Assembly: GCA_963756715.1 (NCBI GenBank)
Contig: CAVWOV010000043.1
Location: forward strand, 289,549-353,548
Origin: VAZQ01 sp963756715
Lineage (GTDB): Bacteria; Pseudomonadota; Alphaproteobacteria; Rhizobiales; Xanthobacteraceae
Reading direction: 5' to 3'
DNA length: 64,000 nt
Part shown: positions 9,510 through 17,127 of the stretch, one piece after another
Position numbering within the stretch: the first letter of the stretch is position 1
Layout: each line of letters starts with the position of its first letter
The notes under the pieces: generated by a model
Told to the model about the DNA's origin: nothing
Databases searched by the model: none
What the model saw: only the letters and a program-made list of their open reading frames with translations
Translations under genes and position numbers: made by a program

Positions 9510-10367
9510 CTACGCCTGCGCTGGCATCGGATAATCGGCAGCGTTCAACACAAAGCCGGGCTTGGACGAGAAATCGATGCGCGGCGGGCCGAAGACATCG
9601 ATCAGCCAGGTCGTGCCGTCGCCAACGTCTTGCGTGGTGTGAATCACGTTCGGCGGGATCACCAGAACCGATGGGCTTTCGTAATGCTCATGCTCGTCCG
9701 CGTTCCACTTGGTCTTGTTCGGCCCCCAGGGATAGCGCAGATGGTGGACGAACGAGCCCTTGAGCGCGAGCGAAACCTGCTCGAAGTCTTCATGGGAATG
9801 CGGGCTGAGTTTGCTTTCATCGCGTCGCTGGTGCCACGGCATGAAGATATTGATCATCAGATTCGTTGAACGGAACAGCCGCATCTTCAGCGGGCTGGGG
9901 TCCGGACTGGCGAAATCAGCCATCGCGTAATGGCGCAGACGAAAGCCGCCGCTCGGATCAGGCCAAGGCACGATCGGAGCGACCTCTGGCGCACCGCCGG
10001 CATACTTCGCCGCATTGGCTGCCGCTGCCGTCAGGTCCGCCGCCTTGTTCGAGAAAATGCGAACGACCAGACCGGCGTCGTCAACCGACACGCGGCTGTC
10101 GCCCGGGGGAATGATCGTGAGGCTGTCGCCTTTAGCCTTGATCCACTCGCCGCTTGCCTCGACGGATGCTTCCGCTTCAGGCAGCAGCAACATGTACTCG
10201 TCCGGATGGTCGGTCCGGGACAGGATGGCGCCCTTCACGGCGTCGGTGACGACCACGACAAAATTCGCCGCCCGCGTGATCCAGTGTCGTGACCCGTCCG
10301 CGTCCACCTGCTGCGGTTTGTCCTGGTAGTGCCTGGCGTGCGTCGCCGTCCGTAGTGCCTCTGCCAT
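9510..10367 (-). CDS. Cupin domain protein
   Basis: 285-residue protein with a C-terminal cupin: HSHEDFEQVSLALKG (HxHxxxE metal motif, about residues 192-206) and VLVIPPNVIHTT (second motif histidine). The N-terminal half looks like a second, degenerate cupin (RTDHPDEYMLLLPEAEASVE). The ATG at 10367 has GGAG upstream; the frame extends to 10448 but without ribosome-site support. It is the first gene of the leftward operon and is divergent from the hydrolase gene at 10671. It may be a dioxygenase, isomerase or binding protein for the pathway substrate; the exact role is open. Confidence 0.8.
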   Translation of the reverse strand: MAEALRTATHARHYQDKPQQVDADGSRHWITRAANFVVVVTDAVKGAILSRTDHPDEYMLLLPEAEASVEASGEWIKAKGDSLTIIPPGDSRVSVDDAGLVVRIFSNKAADLTAAAANAAKYAGGAPEVAPIVPWPDPSGGFRLRHYAMADFASPDPSPLKMRLFRSTNLMINIFMPWHQRRDESKLSPHSHEDFEQVSLALKGSFVHHLRYPWGPNKTKWNADEHEHYESPSVLVIPPNVIHTTQDVGDGTTWLIDVFGPPRIDFSSKPGFVLNAADYPMPAQA

Positions 10368-10670
10368 GATCCACTCCGATGCTCTGTCGTTCCGGGCGCC
10401 CGTCACTTCAGGATGTTGAATTCGGTTAGCGATCTCGCCGCCGCGCACCGTAACAGTCTTACGTCCTTAGCGTGTTCATTTCGTCTGCGGAGTTCGCGGC
10501 GCCAGGCGGTGCGCAGGTCGATAAAAAGTGCCCGGCCGTTCAGCGCGCGCAAGGACTTAGTCAGCGACCTCAACGCCAGTGTAATTGACACAAGAGGTCA
10601 TGTCACTTCATAATGATACTGCGTTTCGTAATCGCGAACAAAAAGAAATACCGCAGGAGGAAATCTGAAC
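10368..10670. other. Divergent intergenic region between two catabolic operons
   Basis: About 300 bases with no convincing gene. Small open frames on both strands here lack ribosome sites and recognisable content. The part next to the rightward genes holds a sigma70-like promoter (separate entry). The region is the natural site for control by the IclR-type regulator encoded at 13256-14086. Confidence 0.6.
10585..10614 (+). promoter_or_regulatory. Putative sigma70 promoter with overlapping TGACA/TGTCA dyad
   Basis: TTGACA at 10585-10590 is followed 18 bases later by CATAAT at 10609-10614, a good -35/-10 pair for the gene at 10671. The spacer is flanked by TGACA (10586-10590) and TGTCA (10601-10605), an inverted repeat that would place a dimeric regulator over the promoter. 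IclR-type regulation is inference from the neighbouring regulator gene. Confidence 0.5.
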
Positions 10671-11477
10671 ATGCGAGATTCGCGAATCCGCAGACGGGAC
10701 ATTCTCAAAACTGGAATCTCGGCGGCTGCGATCGGCGGCATCGGCCTCAACAGCGCACGCGCGCAGGAGGCTACGCCGAGGACGTTCGTACTCGTGCATG
10801 GCGCATGGCACGGCGGCTGGTGCTGGCGGCGGGTTTCGGACCGTCTGATCGCAAAGGGTCACAGGGTCTTCACCCCGACCCTCACGGGGCTTGGCGAGCG
10901 GTCGCATCTCATGAGCCGAAGCATCTCGCTCGACACCCACATCACCGACGTCGTCAACGTCTTCAAATGGGAAAATCTCGAGAACGTCGTGCTTTGCGGC
11001 CATTCATACGGAGGCTGGCCGATTTCGGGCGTGGCAGAACAAGTCTTTCCCAAGATCGCATCGATCGTCTATCTGGATGCGTTCTTGCCGAACGATGGAC
11101 AGAAAGTTCTCGATACCAATTCACCCGCAAGGCGCAAAAGCGTTCTTGAAGGAATCAGCAAGGGCGACATTGCGCGAAGCGGACCGCCTGCGGCAGCGTT
11201 CGCGGTCAATCCAAAGGACCAAAAGTGGGTTGACGAGAAAATGACCCCGCAGCCGATCGGGGTGTCGGTGCAGCCGCTGCATTTGACCGGTGCCCGCGAT
11301 CGCGTTCCGAAGAAGGCTTATGTCCGCGCCCGTAAGTACGCACAGCCCGATTTTGATCGCTGGTACAATCAATGTGCAAAAGACCCGACTTGGAAGGTCT
11401 TTGATCTGAACTGTGGGCACGACGCTATGATCGACATGCCCCAGGAAGTAACCGATATTCTCATCAATGTGGCGTGA
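10671..11477 (+). CDS. Tat-exported alpha/beta hydrolase
   Basis: 268-residue alpha/beta hydrolase with a twin-arginine leader (RRRDILKTGISAAAIGG; probable cleavage near ARA-QE), so it likely acts in the periplasm. The oxyanion region is LVHGAWHGGWCW and the nucleophile elbow is GHSYGG (serine about residue 114). A C-terminal catalytic histidine lies in NCGHDAM. AGGAGG precedes the ATG. It is first in the rightward operon and clearly related to the cytoplasmic-looking hydrolase at 16290-17009 (both share TGLGER, DTHI and VYLDAF). It probably hydrolyses an ester, or a C-C or amide bond, of the imported substrate; the substrate is unknown. Confidence 0.88.
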   Translation: MRDSRIRRRDILKTGISAAAIGGIGLNSARAQEATPRTFVLVHGAWHGGWCWRRVSDRLIAKGHRVFTPTLTGLGERSHLMSRSISLDTHITDVVNVFKWENLENVVLCGHSYGGWPISGVAEQVFPKIASIVYLDAFLPNDGQKVLDTNSPARRKSVLEGISKGDIARSGPPAAAFAVNPKDQKWVDEKMTPQPIGVSVQPLHLTGARDRVPKKAYVRARKYAQPDFDRWYNQCAKDPTWKVFDLNCGHDAMIDMPQEVTDILINVA

Positions 11478-11500
11478 AGCACGCAATTTTCGTGTGCTTC
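11476..11500 (+). terminator. Hairpin after the alpha/beta hydrolase gene
   Basis: GAAGCAC and GTGCTTC form a seven-base-pair stem starting at the hydrolase stop codon, but no T-run follows. It could be a weak terminator or an mRNA-stabilising stem between genes of one operon. Confidence 0.3.
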
Positions 11501-11527
11501 CGTTGAACACTCTAGCGGAGCTATCCG

Positions 11528-12199
11528 ATGTACTATGAAATCGCCAACAATGATCATGGTCTGCCCTTCAATCCTCTGAAGGGATGTGTCGTTCCGCGGC
11601 CGATCGCGTGGATATCGACGATCAACAAAGCGGGCCTGGTAAACTTGGCTCCGTTCAGCTTCTTCAATATGTTCAGCTATGATCCGCCCTTCATCGCATT
11701 CTCGGGAGCGGGAAACGTAAAAGACCATGCCGAGAAGGATACGATTGCCAATGCGGAGGAGACGGGCGAGTTCGTCTACAATCTCGCAACCTGGGATCAG
11801 CGCGAGCAGGTTACAAAGACGGCGCTGATTGTTGATCGCGGGATCGACGAGATGGCGGCGGCAGGCCTGGAATCCCTGCCGTCACGCCTGGTCAAGCCGC
11901 CGCGAGTCAAGGGCGCCCCCGTGCACTTCGAGTGCCGGTATCACAAAACGGTGGAGCTGCAAGGCAATCGGCCGGTGTCATGCCACAAGGTGATATTCGG
12001 CGAAGTGATCGCCGTTCATATCGATGACAGCGTGATCAATGCGGACGGAATTGTGGACATTCTCAAGATGCGGCCGATCGCTCGGCTGGGATACCGGGAT
12101 TACAGCTCTGTCGATTCCATCTTCCAAATGGATAAGGCGGTGCCCGAAGAGGCGACGACGCGTAAGCCCGCCCCAAAATACGCCCACGTAGCATCCTGA
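11528..12199 (+). CDS. Flavin reductase-like (DIM6/NTAB) FMN-binding protein
   Basis: 223-residue protein of the flavin reductase-like split-barrel family. Recognisable segments are LKGCVVPRPIAWIST (about residues 18-32), NLAPFSFFNMFSYDPPFIAFS (FMN contacts) and the later VKGAPVHFECRYHKTVEL. Members reduce FMN for a partner oxygenase or act as flavin-binding oxidoreductases. It lies between the hydrolase and a Bug gene in the rightward operon. It may supply reduced flavin to a monooxygenase elsewhere; no such oxygenase is seen in this operon. Its co-location with a UbiD enzyme, which uses modified FMN, is suggestive only. Confidence 0.85.
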   Translation: MYYEIANNDHGLPFNPLKGCVVPRPIAWISTINKAGLVNLAPFSFFNMFSYDPPFIAFSGAGNVKDHAEKDTIANAEETGEFVYNLATWDQREQVTKTALIVDRGIDEMAAAGLESLPSRLVKPPRVKGAPVHFECRYHKTVELQGNRPVSCHKVIFGEVIAVHIDDSVINADGIVDILKMRPIARLGYRDYSSVDSIFQMDKAVPEEATTRKPAPKYAHVAS

Positions 12200-12211
12200 T
12201 AGGACACACTC

Positions 12212-13183
12212 ATGATGCGATCTCTCTTCAAAGCCGCGTTGTGCGGCGGCCTGCTCATGGGTGCGATGCAGGGGGCTAACGCGCAGCCCGCGTCGCGAGA
12301 CGAGCCTATTCGCTTGATCGTTCCATTTTCTGCCGGCGGCGCGGTCGACCAGATCGCCCGCATGATCGCGAACAATGCGCCCAAGGACACGCTCGTCATC
12401 ATCGAGAATCGCGGTGGAGCTGGCGGCGATATCGCCGTGCAAGCGGCGGCAAGAGCTGAGCCCAACGGCAAGACAGTGTTGTTTCACACGAGTTCGTTTG
12501 TGATCAACGCGGTTCTCCACGGTAAGGGCGCCGAAGTGGAGAAATTGTTCGACCCGCTCGTCCGCATCGGCGATGTGCAATTCGCCTTGGTCGTGCGCCC
12601 CACGCTGCCGGCCCATTCGTTTGCGGAGTTTGTAGCACTGGCCAAGAGTGGAAAATCCCTCAGCTATGGCTCGACCGGGATCGGAACCACGTTGCAGATT
12701 GCTGCCGAGATGCTCAACAAAGCGACCGGCATCAACGCGGTTCATATCCCTTATCGCGGTCTGCACCCGGCCTTCATCGATTTGATCGCCGGAAATATCG
12801 ATTTCATGGTGACGTCGGTTTCGGGCATCCTGCCCTACCTGAAAACCGGCCAAATGCGGGCGCTTGCGACATTCGACGTCGAGCGCTCCCCTCAGCTTCC
12901 GGATGTTCCCTCCACGGCGGAGCTCGGATATCCGGCGCTGGCGATCTCCAACTGGTACGCCCTGTTCGCCGGGTCCGGAGTGCCGCCTGCGACCCGCGAG
13001 CAGCTTGAGGCGATGTTCCTGCAGATTTTGCGGAAACCCGTCGTCGCAGAATTCCTTGCCGCCGCCGGCGTGGGCAAGGTGCAGACCGGCGAGCAGTTCG
13101 GCAAGACGCTTAGGGAGGAGTTCGCGCAGTTCCCAAGCCTGCTGAAGCGCCTGGGCATCGCGGAGAACGCAAAGCCAAAGTGA
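12212..13183 (+). CDS. Bug-family tripartite tricarboxylate transporter receptor
   Basis: Periplasmic receptor of 323 residues with a signal peptide (LCGGLLMGAMQGANAQ; cleavage near ANA-QP). The Bug signature is PFSAGGAVDQIAR, with later YGSTGIGTTLQIAAEML and the ligand-wall motif HIPYRGLHPA. It starts 12 bases after the flavin-reductase gene. It is the second Bug gene of this catabolic island; the other lies at 5952-6947 on the opposite side of the divergent region. Each probably serves a related aromatic or dicarboxylic ligand, but the ligand is not identifiable. Confidence 0.9.
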   Translation: MMRSLFKAALCGGLLMGAMQGANAQPASRDEPIRLIVPFSAGGAVDQIARMIANNAPKDTLVIIENRGGAGGDIAVQAAARAEPNGKTVLFHTSSFVINAVLHGKGAEVEKLFDPLVRIGDVQFALVVRPTLPAHSFAEFVALAKSGKSLSYGSTGIGTTLQIAAEMLNKATGINAVHIPYRGLHPAFIDLIAGNIDFMVTSVSGILPYLKTGQMRALATFDVERSPQLPDVPSTAELGYPALAISNWYALFAGSGVPPATREQLEAMFLQILRKPVVAEFLAAAGVGKVQTGEQFGKTLREEFAQFPSLLKRLGIAENAKPK

Positions 13184-13255
13184 CGGGATGAGAAGTTCTA
13201 TCGAGAAATGCTGCTATGCTCGATGGTTGCGCGGTCGGGACAAAGGTATTCGAGC

Positions 13256-14086
13256 ATGGCAAAAGACCCTGGCGCCGGCGGTGTGCGCTCCTTGCAGCGG
13301 GCGTTAGACGTGCTTGAGGCAGTGGCGTTTTCCGGGGAAGAGCTCGGCGTGACGCAGATAGCGGAGCGCGTCAAGGTAACCAAAGGAGCGGTTCATCGAC
13401 ACCTGCTGACGCTGGTCGAGCGCGGATATCTGACACAGAATCAGGCGACCGCCCGGTATGGAATCGGATCGAAGAGCCGGCTTCTTGCCCGCCTCGCTCC
13501 CGCGCCCGATCTGGTCAAATTGGCGGAAGGCCTGATGCGCGACTTGCGCAATACCCTTGGCCAGAGTGTCGTGCTGTCGTCAATGACGCCGCGCGGTGCT
13601 TTGGTCATGCTGACAATCTCGGGAACTTCACCCATCGAGATCGGCGTTCGGCCGGGAAGCGAATTGCCTTTCCATGCATCGGCGCAGGGCAAGGTGCTGC
13701 TCGCCTTTGCGGCGCCTGCGTTTCAGAAGAGGCTGCTTGCTAGTCCACGACGCAGAATGACCGACAAGACCATCATTGATTCGGCCAGCATTGAGCGCGA
13801 GTTCGTGCAGATCGTACGAGCCGGCTATGCGGTCGCGCCCGAACAGGCGCTGCTTGGTTTGAATGCGATTGCGGTTCCGATTTTCGATGAGTCCGACGCT
13901 TGTGTAGCCGCCGTTGCGGTCGTCGGATCAATCCAATTCTTGCCGGAGCAACCAAGCGCCACCATGGTCAGAGCATTGAAGCGTTGCGGTCAGGAAATCT
14001 CACGGGCTCTCGGAAATGTTCGCCATGCCGGCCAGTCGGCCAGAGCGGCGATTGATCCGATAACGGTCAAGCGAAAGGCCGGTTAG
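13256..14086 (+). CDS. IclR-family transcriptional regulator
   Basis: DNA-binding regulator, 276 residues from the start chosen here. The N-terminal winged helix is SLQRALDVLEAVAFSGEELG...GAVHRHLLTLVERGYL (about residues 12-60). The effector domain contains LPFHASAQGKVLLAF, an IclR hallmark. The ATG at 13256 (MAKDPGAGG) has a weak AAAGG upstream; an earlier in-frame ATG at 13208 would add 16 unlikely residues. It lies within the rightward catabolic set and is the obvious candidate to control the divergent region at 10.4-10.6 kb. The effector would be a pathway substrate or intermediate. Confidence 0.88.
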   Translation: MAKDPGAGGVRSLQRALDVLEAVAFSGEELGVTQIAERVKVTKGAVHRHLLTLVERGYLTQNQATARYGIGSKSRLLARLAPAPDLVKLAEGLMRDLRNTLGQSVVLSSMTPRGALVMLTISGTSPIEIGVRPGSELPFHASAQGKVLLAFAAPAFQKRLLASPRRRMTDKTIIDSASIEREFVQIVRAGYAVAPEQALLGLNAIAVPIFDESDACVAAVAVVGSIQFLPEQPSATMVRALKRCGQEISRALGNVRHAGQSARAAIDPITVKRKAG

Positions 14087-14108
14087 AAAATCTAATCCGG
14101 GGGCGATA

Positions 14109-15152
14109 GTGTCTGACAGGCTTGTAACCACGGTCGGTCGCGTCACGCTGAAGAACCCGCTGATCGCGGGCTCGGCAGAGCACATGATCGGCGCTGACGG
14201 TGTCCGCCGCGCCTTGCAGAGCGGCGCGGGCGCGGTGGTCGTCAAATCGACGAATAAATCAATGGCGGCGCGCGATCAGTTGCTGCGCGCGGAGTATATG
14301 GCGCTCGATGAGCAATGGCGCCCGATCCCGTGGTCTTCGACCGCCCCCGCGACCGCATTCATCGCCTGCCGGTCCGGCCTGACGCCGCAGAGCGTTGACG
14401 ATTGGCTCGATCAGACATCGCGGCTTGATCGCGAGGCGCAGTCTTACAATTCGTATGCCGTCGCGAGCCTCATCCTGGCCGAGTTGGGGCCGGCCGTTGA
14501 GATGGCCCGGCAGGTCGAACAGGCCGGAATTCGCATTCTCGAACTGAACATCGGTACACCCTACGCCAGCCAGGCAAAGGGAGTCGTCTCGACCGAGCTC
14601 GATCCGGCGCGCGTGTCGGCCATCGTCTCCGCCGTACGTGCCGCGATCTCAATTCCGCTGTGGGTCAAGATTACCGGCCAAAGCGAACGCGTGCCCGATC
14701 TCGCGGAGGCTGCTTTCGCGGCCGGCGGCGAAGCCGTCGTGATGGCGGGGCGATCGCTTGGAATCATTCCCGATGTCGAGACGTTCGAGCCGATGCTGGG
14801 AACGTCGCTCGGCGTCGGCGGAGCGTGGAATCTTCCCCTGACTTGTCAGTGGCTGGCGCTGTCGCGTGCGAAGCTCGGTCCGGAGCGACCCTTGATCGCG
14901 ACCAACGGGGCGCAGACCGGTCTCGATATCGCCCGGATGATGCTGTGCGGCGCCAGCGCCGTCGAGATGGCAACCGCTGTCATGCTGCGAGGCTTCGAGG
15001 TGCTGTCACGGGCGATCGCGGAGTTCGACGGCTATCTCGACCGCAAGCAGGTGACGGCCCGGCAGCTCATCGGCAGGACCGCGGACCTGCGGAAGCCGTT
15101 TTCGGCGATGCCGGTATTAGACGACAACTGGAAGCGATACATCCCGTCGTAA
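14109..15152 (+). CDS. Dihydroorotate dehydrogenase-like flavoprotein (PreA/DHOD superfamily)
   Basis: 347-residue TIM-barrel FMN protein. Visible elements are TLKNPLIAGSAEHM at the start, ILELNIGTPYASQAKG (the substrate-loop asparagine region seen as NxSxPN in true dihydroorotate dehydrogenases, here changed), PLWVKITGQ with the FMN-contacting lysine, and the phosphate-binding NGAQTGLD...LCGASAVEMATA. Translation starts at GTG. Loss of the classical loop suggests a substrate other than dihydroorotate, perhaps reduction or oxidation of a heterocycle or unsaturated ring. It closes the rightward operon directly behind the IclR gene. Confidence 0.78.
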   Translation: MSDRLVTTVGRVTLKNPLIAGSAEHMIGADGVRRALQSGAGAVVVKSTNKSMAARDQLLRAEYMALDEQWRPIPWSSTAPATAFIACRSGLTPQSVDDWLDQTSRLDREAQSYNSYAVASLILAELGPAVEMARQVEQAGIRILELNIGTPYASQAKGVVSTELDPARVSAIVSAVRAAISIPLWVKITGQSERVPDLAEAAFAAGGEAVVMAGRSLGIIPDVETFEPMLGTSLGVGGAWNLPLTCQWLALSRAKLGPERPLIATNGAQTGLDIARMMLCGASAVEMATAVMLRGFEVLSRAIAEFDGYLDRKQVTARQLIGRTADLRKPFSAMPVLDDNWKRYIPS

Positions 15153-15162
15153 CGCGCCGCCG

Positions 15163-16054
15163 TCAGTCCGGCGCCCGCACTTCGACACCGGCCCGCCGCT
15201 CGATCGGCTGCACGACGGTGGTGAGGTCCTGCTCCGGGCCGATCTCGTCGCAGGCGAGCTTGAGCGCGCGCATCACCGCTTCGGCGACATCCATCGGCAC
15301 GCCGAGCGCCGCGGCCTCGGAGAGCGCGAGACCCACGTCCTTCGCCATCAGGCCATTGGTGAAGCCGAGATTGAAGGTGCGCGGCACCACCATTTTGGGA
15401 AATTTGTTCTCGGTTGCGGTGTTGCGGCCGGAACCGGCATTGATCACGTCGAGCATGATGCGCGGATCGAGCCCGGCCTTGACGCCCATCACCATCGCCT
15501 CGGACGTCGCCGCCATGGCGGCGGCCGAGAGATAGTTGTTGCAGAGCTTCATGGTCTGCCCGGCGCCGGGTCGTCTCGCCGATGAAGAACACCTTGCCGA
15601 TCACCGCGAGCGCGGGCTCCACGATCGCTGCTTCGGCGCGCGGACCCGACACCATCACGGCGAGCGTGCCTTTCTCGGCGCCGGACACGCCGCCCGACAC
15701 CGGCGAGTCGATCTGGACGATCTCGCGCACCTTGAGAGTGTCGAAGATGCGCTGTGCCATCACCGAGCCGGTGGTCGAGAGATCGACAAAGCGGCGTACG
15801 CGGTTGCCCTCGATCAGCCCGCCTTTGCCGGCTGCGACCGCCTGCACGATGTCGGGCGTCGGCAGGCTCGCCATCACGGTCTCGGCGCGGTCGGCCACTT
15901 CGCGGACGGATGCGGCGGCCTCAGCTCCCAGTGCTACCAGCTTGTCGACCGGTTCGCGCCGCGTATCGTAGACGATGACGCGATGGCCGGCCTCGATCAG
16001 GCGGCGGGCCATGTGGAAGCCCATGTTGCCAAGGCCGATGAAGCCGATATCCAT
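15163..16054 (-). CDS. NAD(P)-dependent beta-hydroxyacid dehydrogenase (3-hydroxyisobutyrate dehydrogenase family), frameshifted
   Basis: The N-terminal Rossmann half starts at the ATG 16054 (GGAGAG upstream): MDIGFIGLGNMGFHMARRL, then DLSTTGS and DSPVSGGVSGAEKGTL, all family motifs. Near 15571 the frame breaks: GETTRRRAD is read where the family has GETPGAGQTMKLCNN. Removing one base there joins the second half (MKLCNNYLSAAAMAATSEA, with the catalytic lysine) through to the stop at 15163, for about 296 residues, the normal length. The enzyme would oxidise a hydroxyacid to a semialdehyde or reduce tartronate semialdehyde. One inserted base could be a real mutation or a sequencing error. Confidence 0.8.
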
Positions 16055-16141
16055 GTCGGTTTCTCTCCGATTGTCTTTCTTGCCCGCAATCCTGATCGAC
16101 CTAATTCCAGTCTTCGCGTGGATTGACACTCTTGAGGCAGG

Positions 16142-16259
16142 CTCGGTGCGCTCCCTCTCCCATAGGGAGAGGGAGGGGGTGAGGAGGTTACGGTCTATCG
16201 AGGGACTAGACCCCCTCAGCCCAACCCTCTCCCCAAATGGGGAGCGGGAGCGCACCGAG
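16142..16259. repeat. Palindromic intergenic repeat (copy 2) with long terminal inverted repeat
   Basis: The outer arms CTCGGTGCGCTCCC (16142 onward) and GGGAGCGCACCGAG (ending 16259) are exact inverted copies. Inner arms of the CCCTCTCCC/GGGAGAGGG kind match copies at 3366-3469 and 24206-24303. It lies between two leftward genes. Confidence 0.75.
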
Positions 16260-16289
16260 TTCGCGGCGCGGTTGATCGAGCACATGACT

Positions 16290-17009
16290 TTATGAGCGCG
16301 CCGGCGCCGAGGCAATTTGCGTCAGGATGTCGAGCAGCGCCTCGGGCTGAGTGACGTGTGGATTGTGGCTGGAATCCATTTCGAACAGGCGCCAGCCTTC
16401 GCGCTGTGCCCGCTCGGCGAACTGGCGGAACACATCGCCCGGCGCATTGCGCTTGCAGTAGATGTACGTGCGCGCCGGCGGCGCCGCCTGCGATGTCAGA
16501 CGCAGCGGTTGCTCGAATGTCTTGACCGGCTGAGGGCAGCGGCGGCCCGATGCCCAGGCGACGTCGGCCTCGGGCGTGTCGGGCGGCATCGGGTTCGGCG
16601 GAATGCGCCAGCCGTCGCCTTTGGCCTGCACCAAGTCGCTCATCCTGCTGCGCGCCTCCGGCGATTGCAGGTCGAGCACGCTTTGCCCATCGCGAGGAAC
16701 GAAGGCGTCGAGATAGACGAGTTGCGCGATGCGCCCCCGTGCGCGGTCCGCCACGCCGGTCGCCACCATGCCGCCGTAGCTGTGACCGACCAGCACGACG
16801 TCGCTGAGGTCCTCCATCTCAAGCACGCCAACGACATCCTTGATGTGGGTGTCGAGATCGATCGCCGGGTTCGCAAGATGCGCCCGTTCGCCCAGCCCGG
16901 TGTAGCTCGGCGTCCAAATCTCGTGACCGGCGGCGCGCAGCAGCGGACGCATCTTCTTCCACACCCAGGCCGACGACCAGGCGCCGTGCGCGACTACGAA
17001 TGTTGTCAC
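16290..17009 (-). CDS. Alpha/beta hydrolase (cytoplasmic paralog of the hydrolase at 10671)
   Basis: 239-residue hydrolase starting at a GTG at 17009 with GAGGAATC upstream (TTFVVAHGAWSSAWVW). The nucleophile elbow is GHSYGGMVA and the catalytic histidine is in DSSHNPHVTQ. The region TPSYTGLGERAHL...DLDTHIKDVVGVLE and VYLDAFVPRDGQSVLD aligns by eye with the Tat-exported hydrolase at 10671, but there is no leader peptide. The frame is open to 17054, but that extension lacks a ribosome site. It likely cleaves an ester or similar bond; the substrate is unknown. Confidence 0.87.
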   Translation of the reverse strand: MTTFVVAHGAWSSAWVWKKMRPLLRAAGHEIWTPSYTGLGERAHLANPAIDLDTHIKDVVGVLEMEDLSDVVLVGHSYGGMVATGVADRARGRIAQLVYLDAFVPRDGQSVLDLQSPEARSRMSDLVQAKGDGWRIPPNPMPPDTPEADVAWASGRRCPQPVKTFEQPLRLTSQAAPPARTYIYCKRNAPGDVFRQFAERAQREGWRLFEMDSSHNPHVTQPEALLDILTQIASAPARS

Positions 17010-17127
17010 GGTTGATTCCTCACTCGATGCCGGGATAGCGACACACGATGGCAAGATGCCACATCGGGTACGGTTACGCGACCCTGCCGCCCTTAAACCG
17101 TGTTCGCGCCGTTGACGGCGCCTCAGA

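Noticed and set aside
10403..10591. 62-residue minus-strand open frame in the divergent region
   Set aside because: No ribosome site, arginine-rich, overlaps the promoter region, and no recognisable family.
15032..16315. 427-residue minus-strand frame as one protein
   Set aside because: Only the middle part is the dehydrogenase N-terminal half; its ends run through a repeat and, after the frame break, through shadow sequence.
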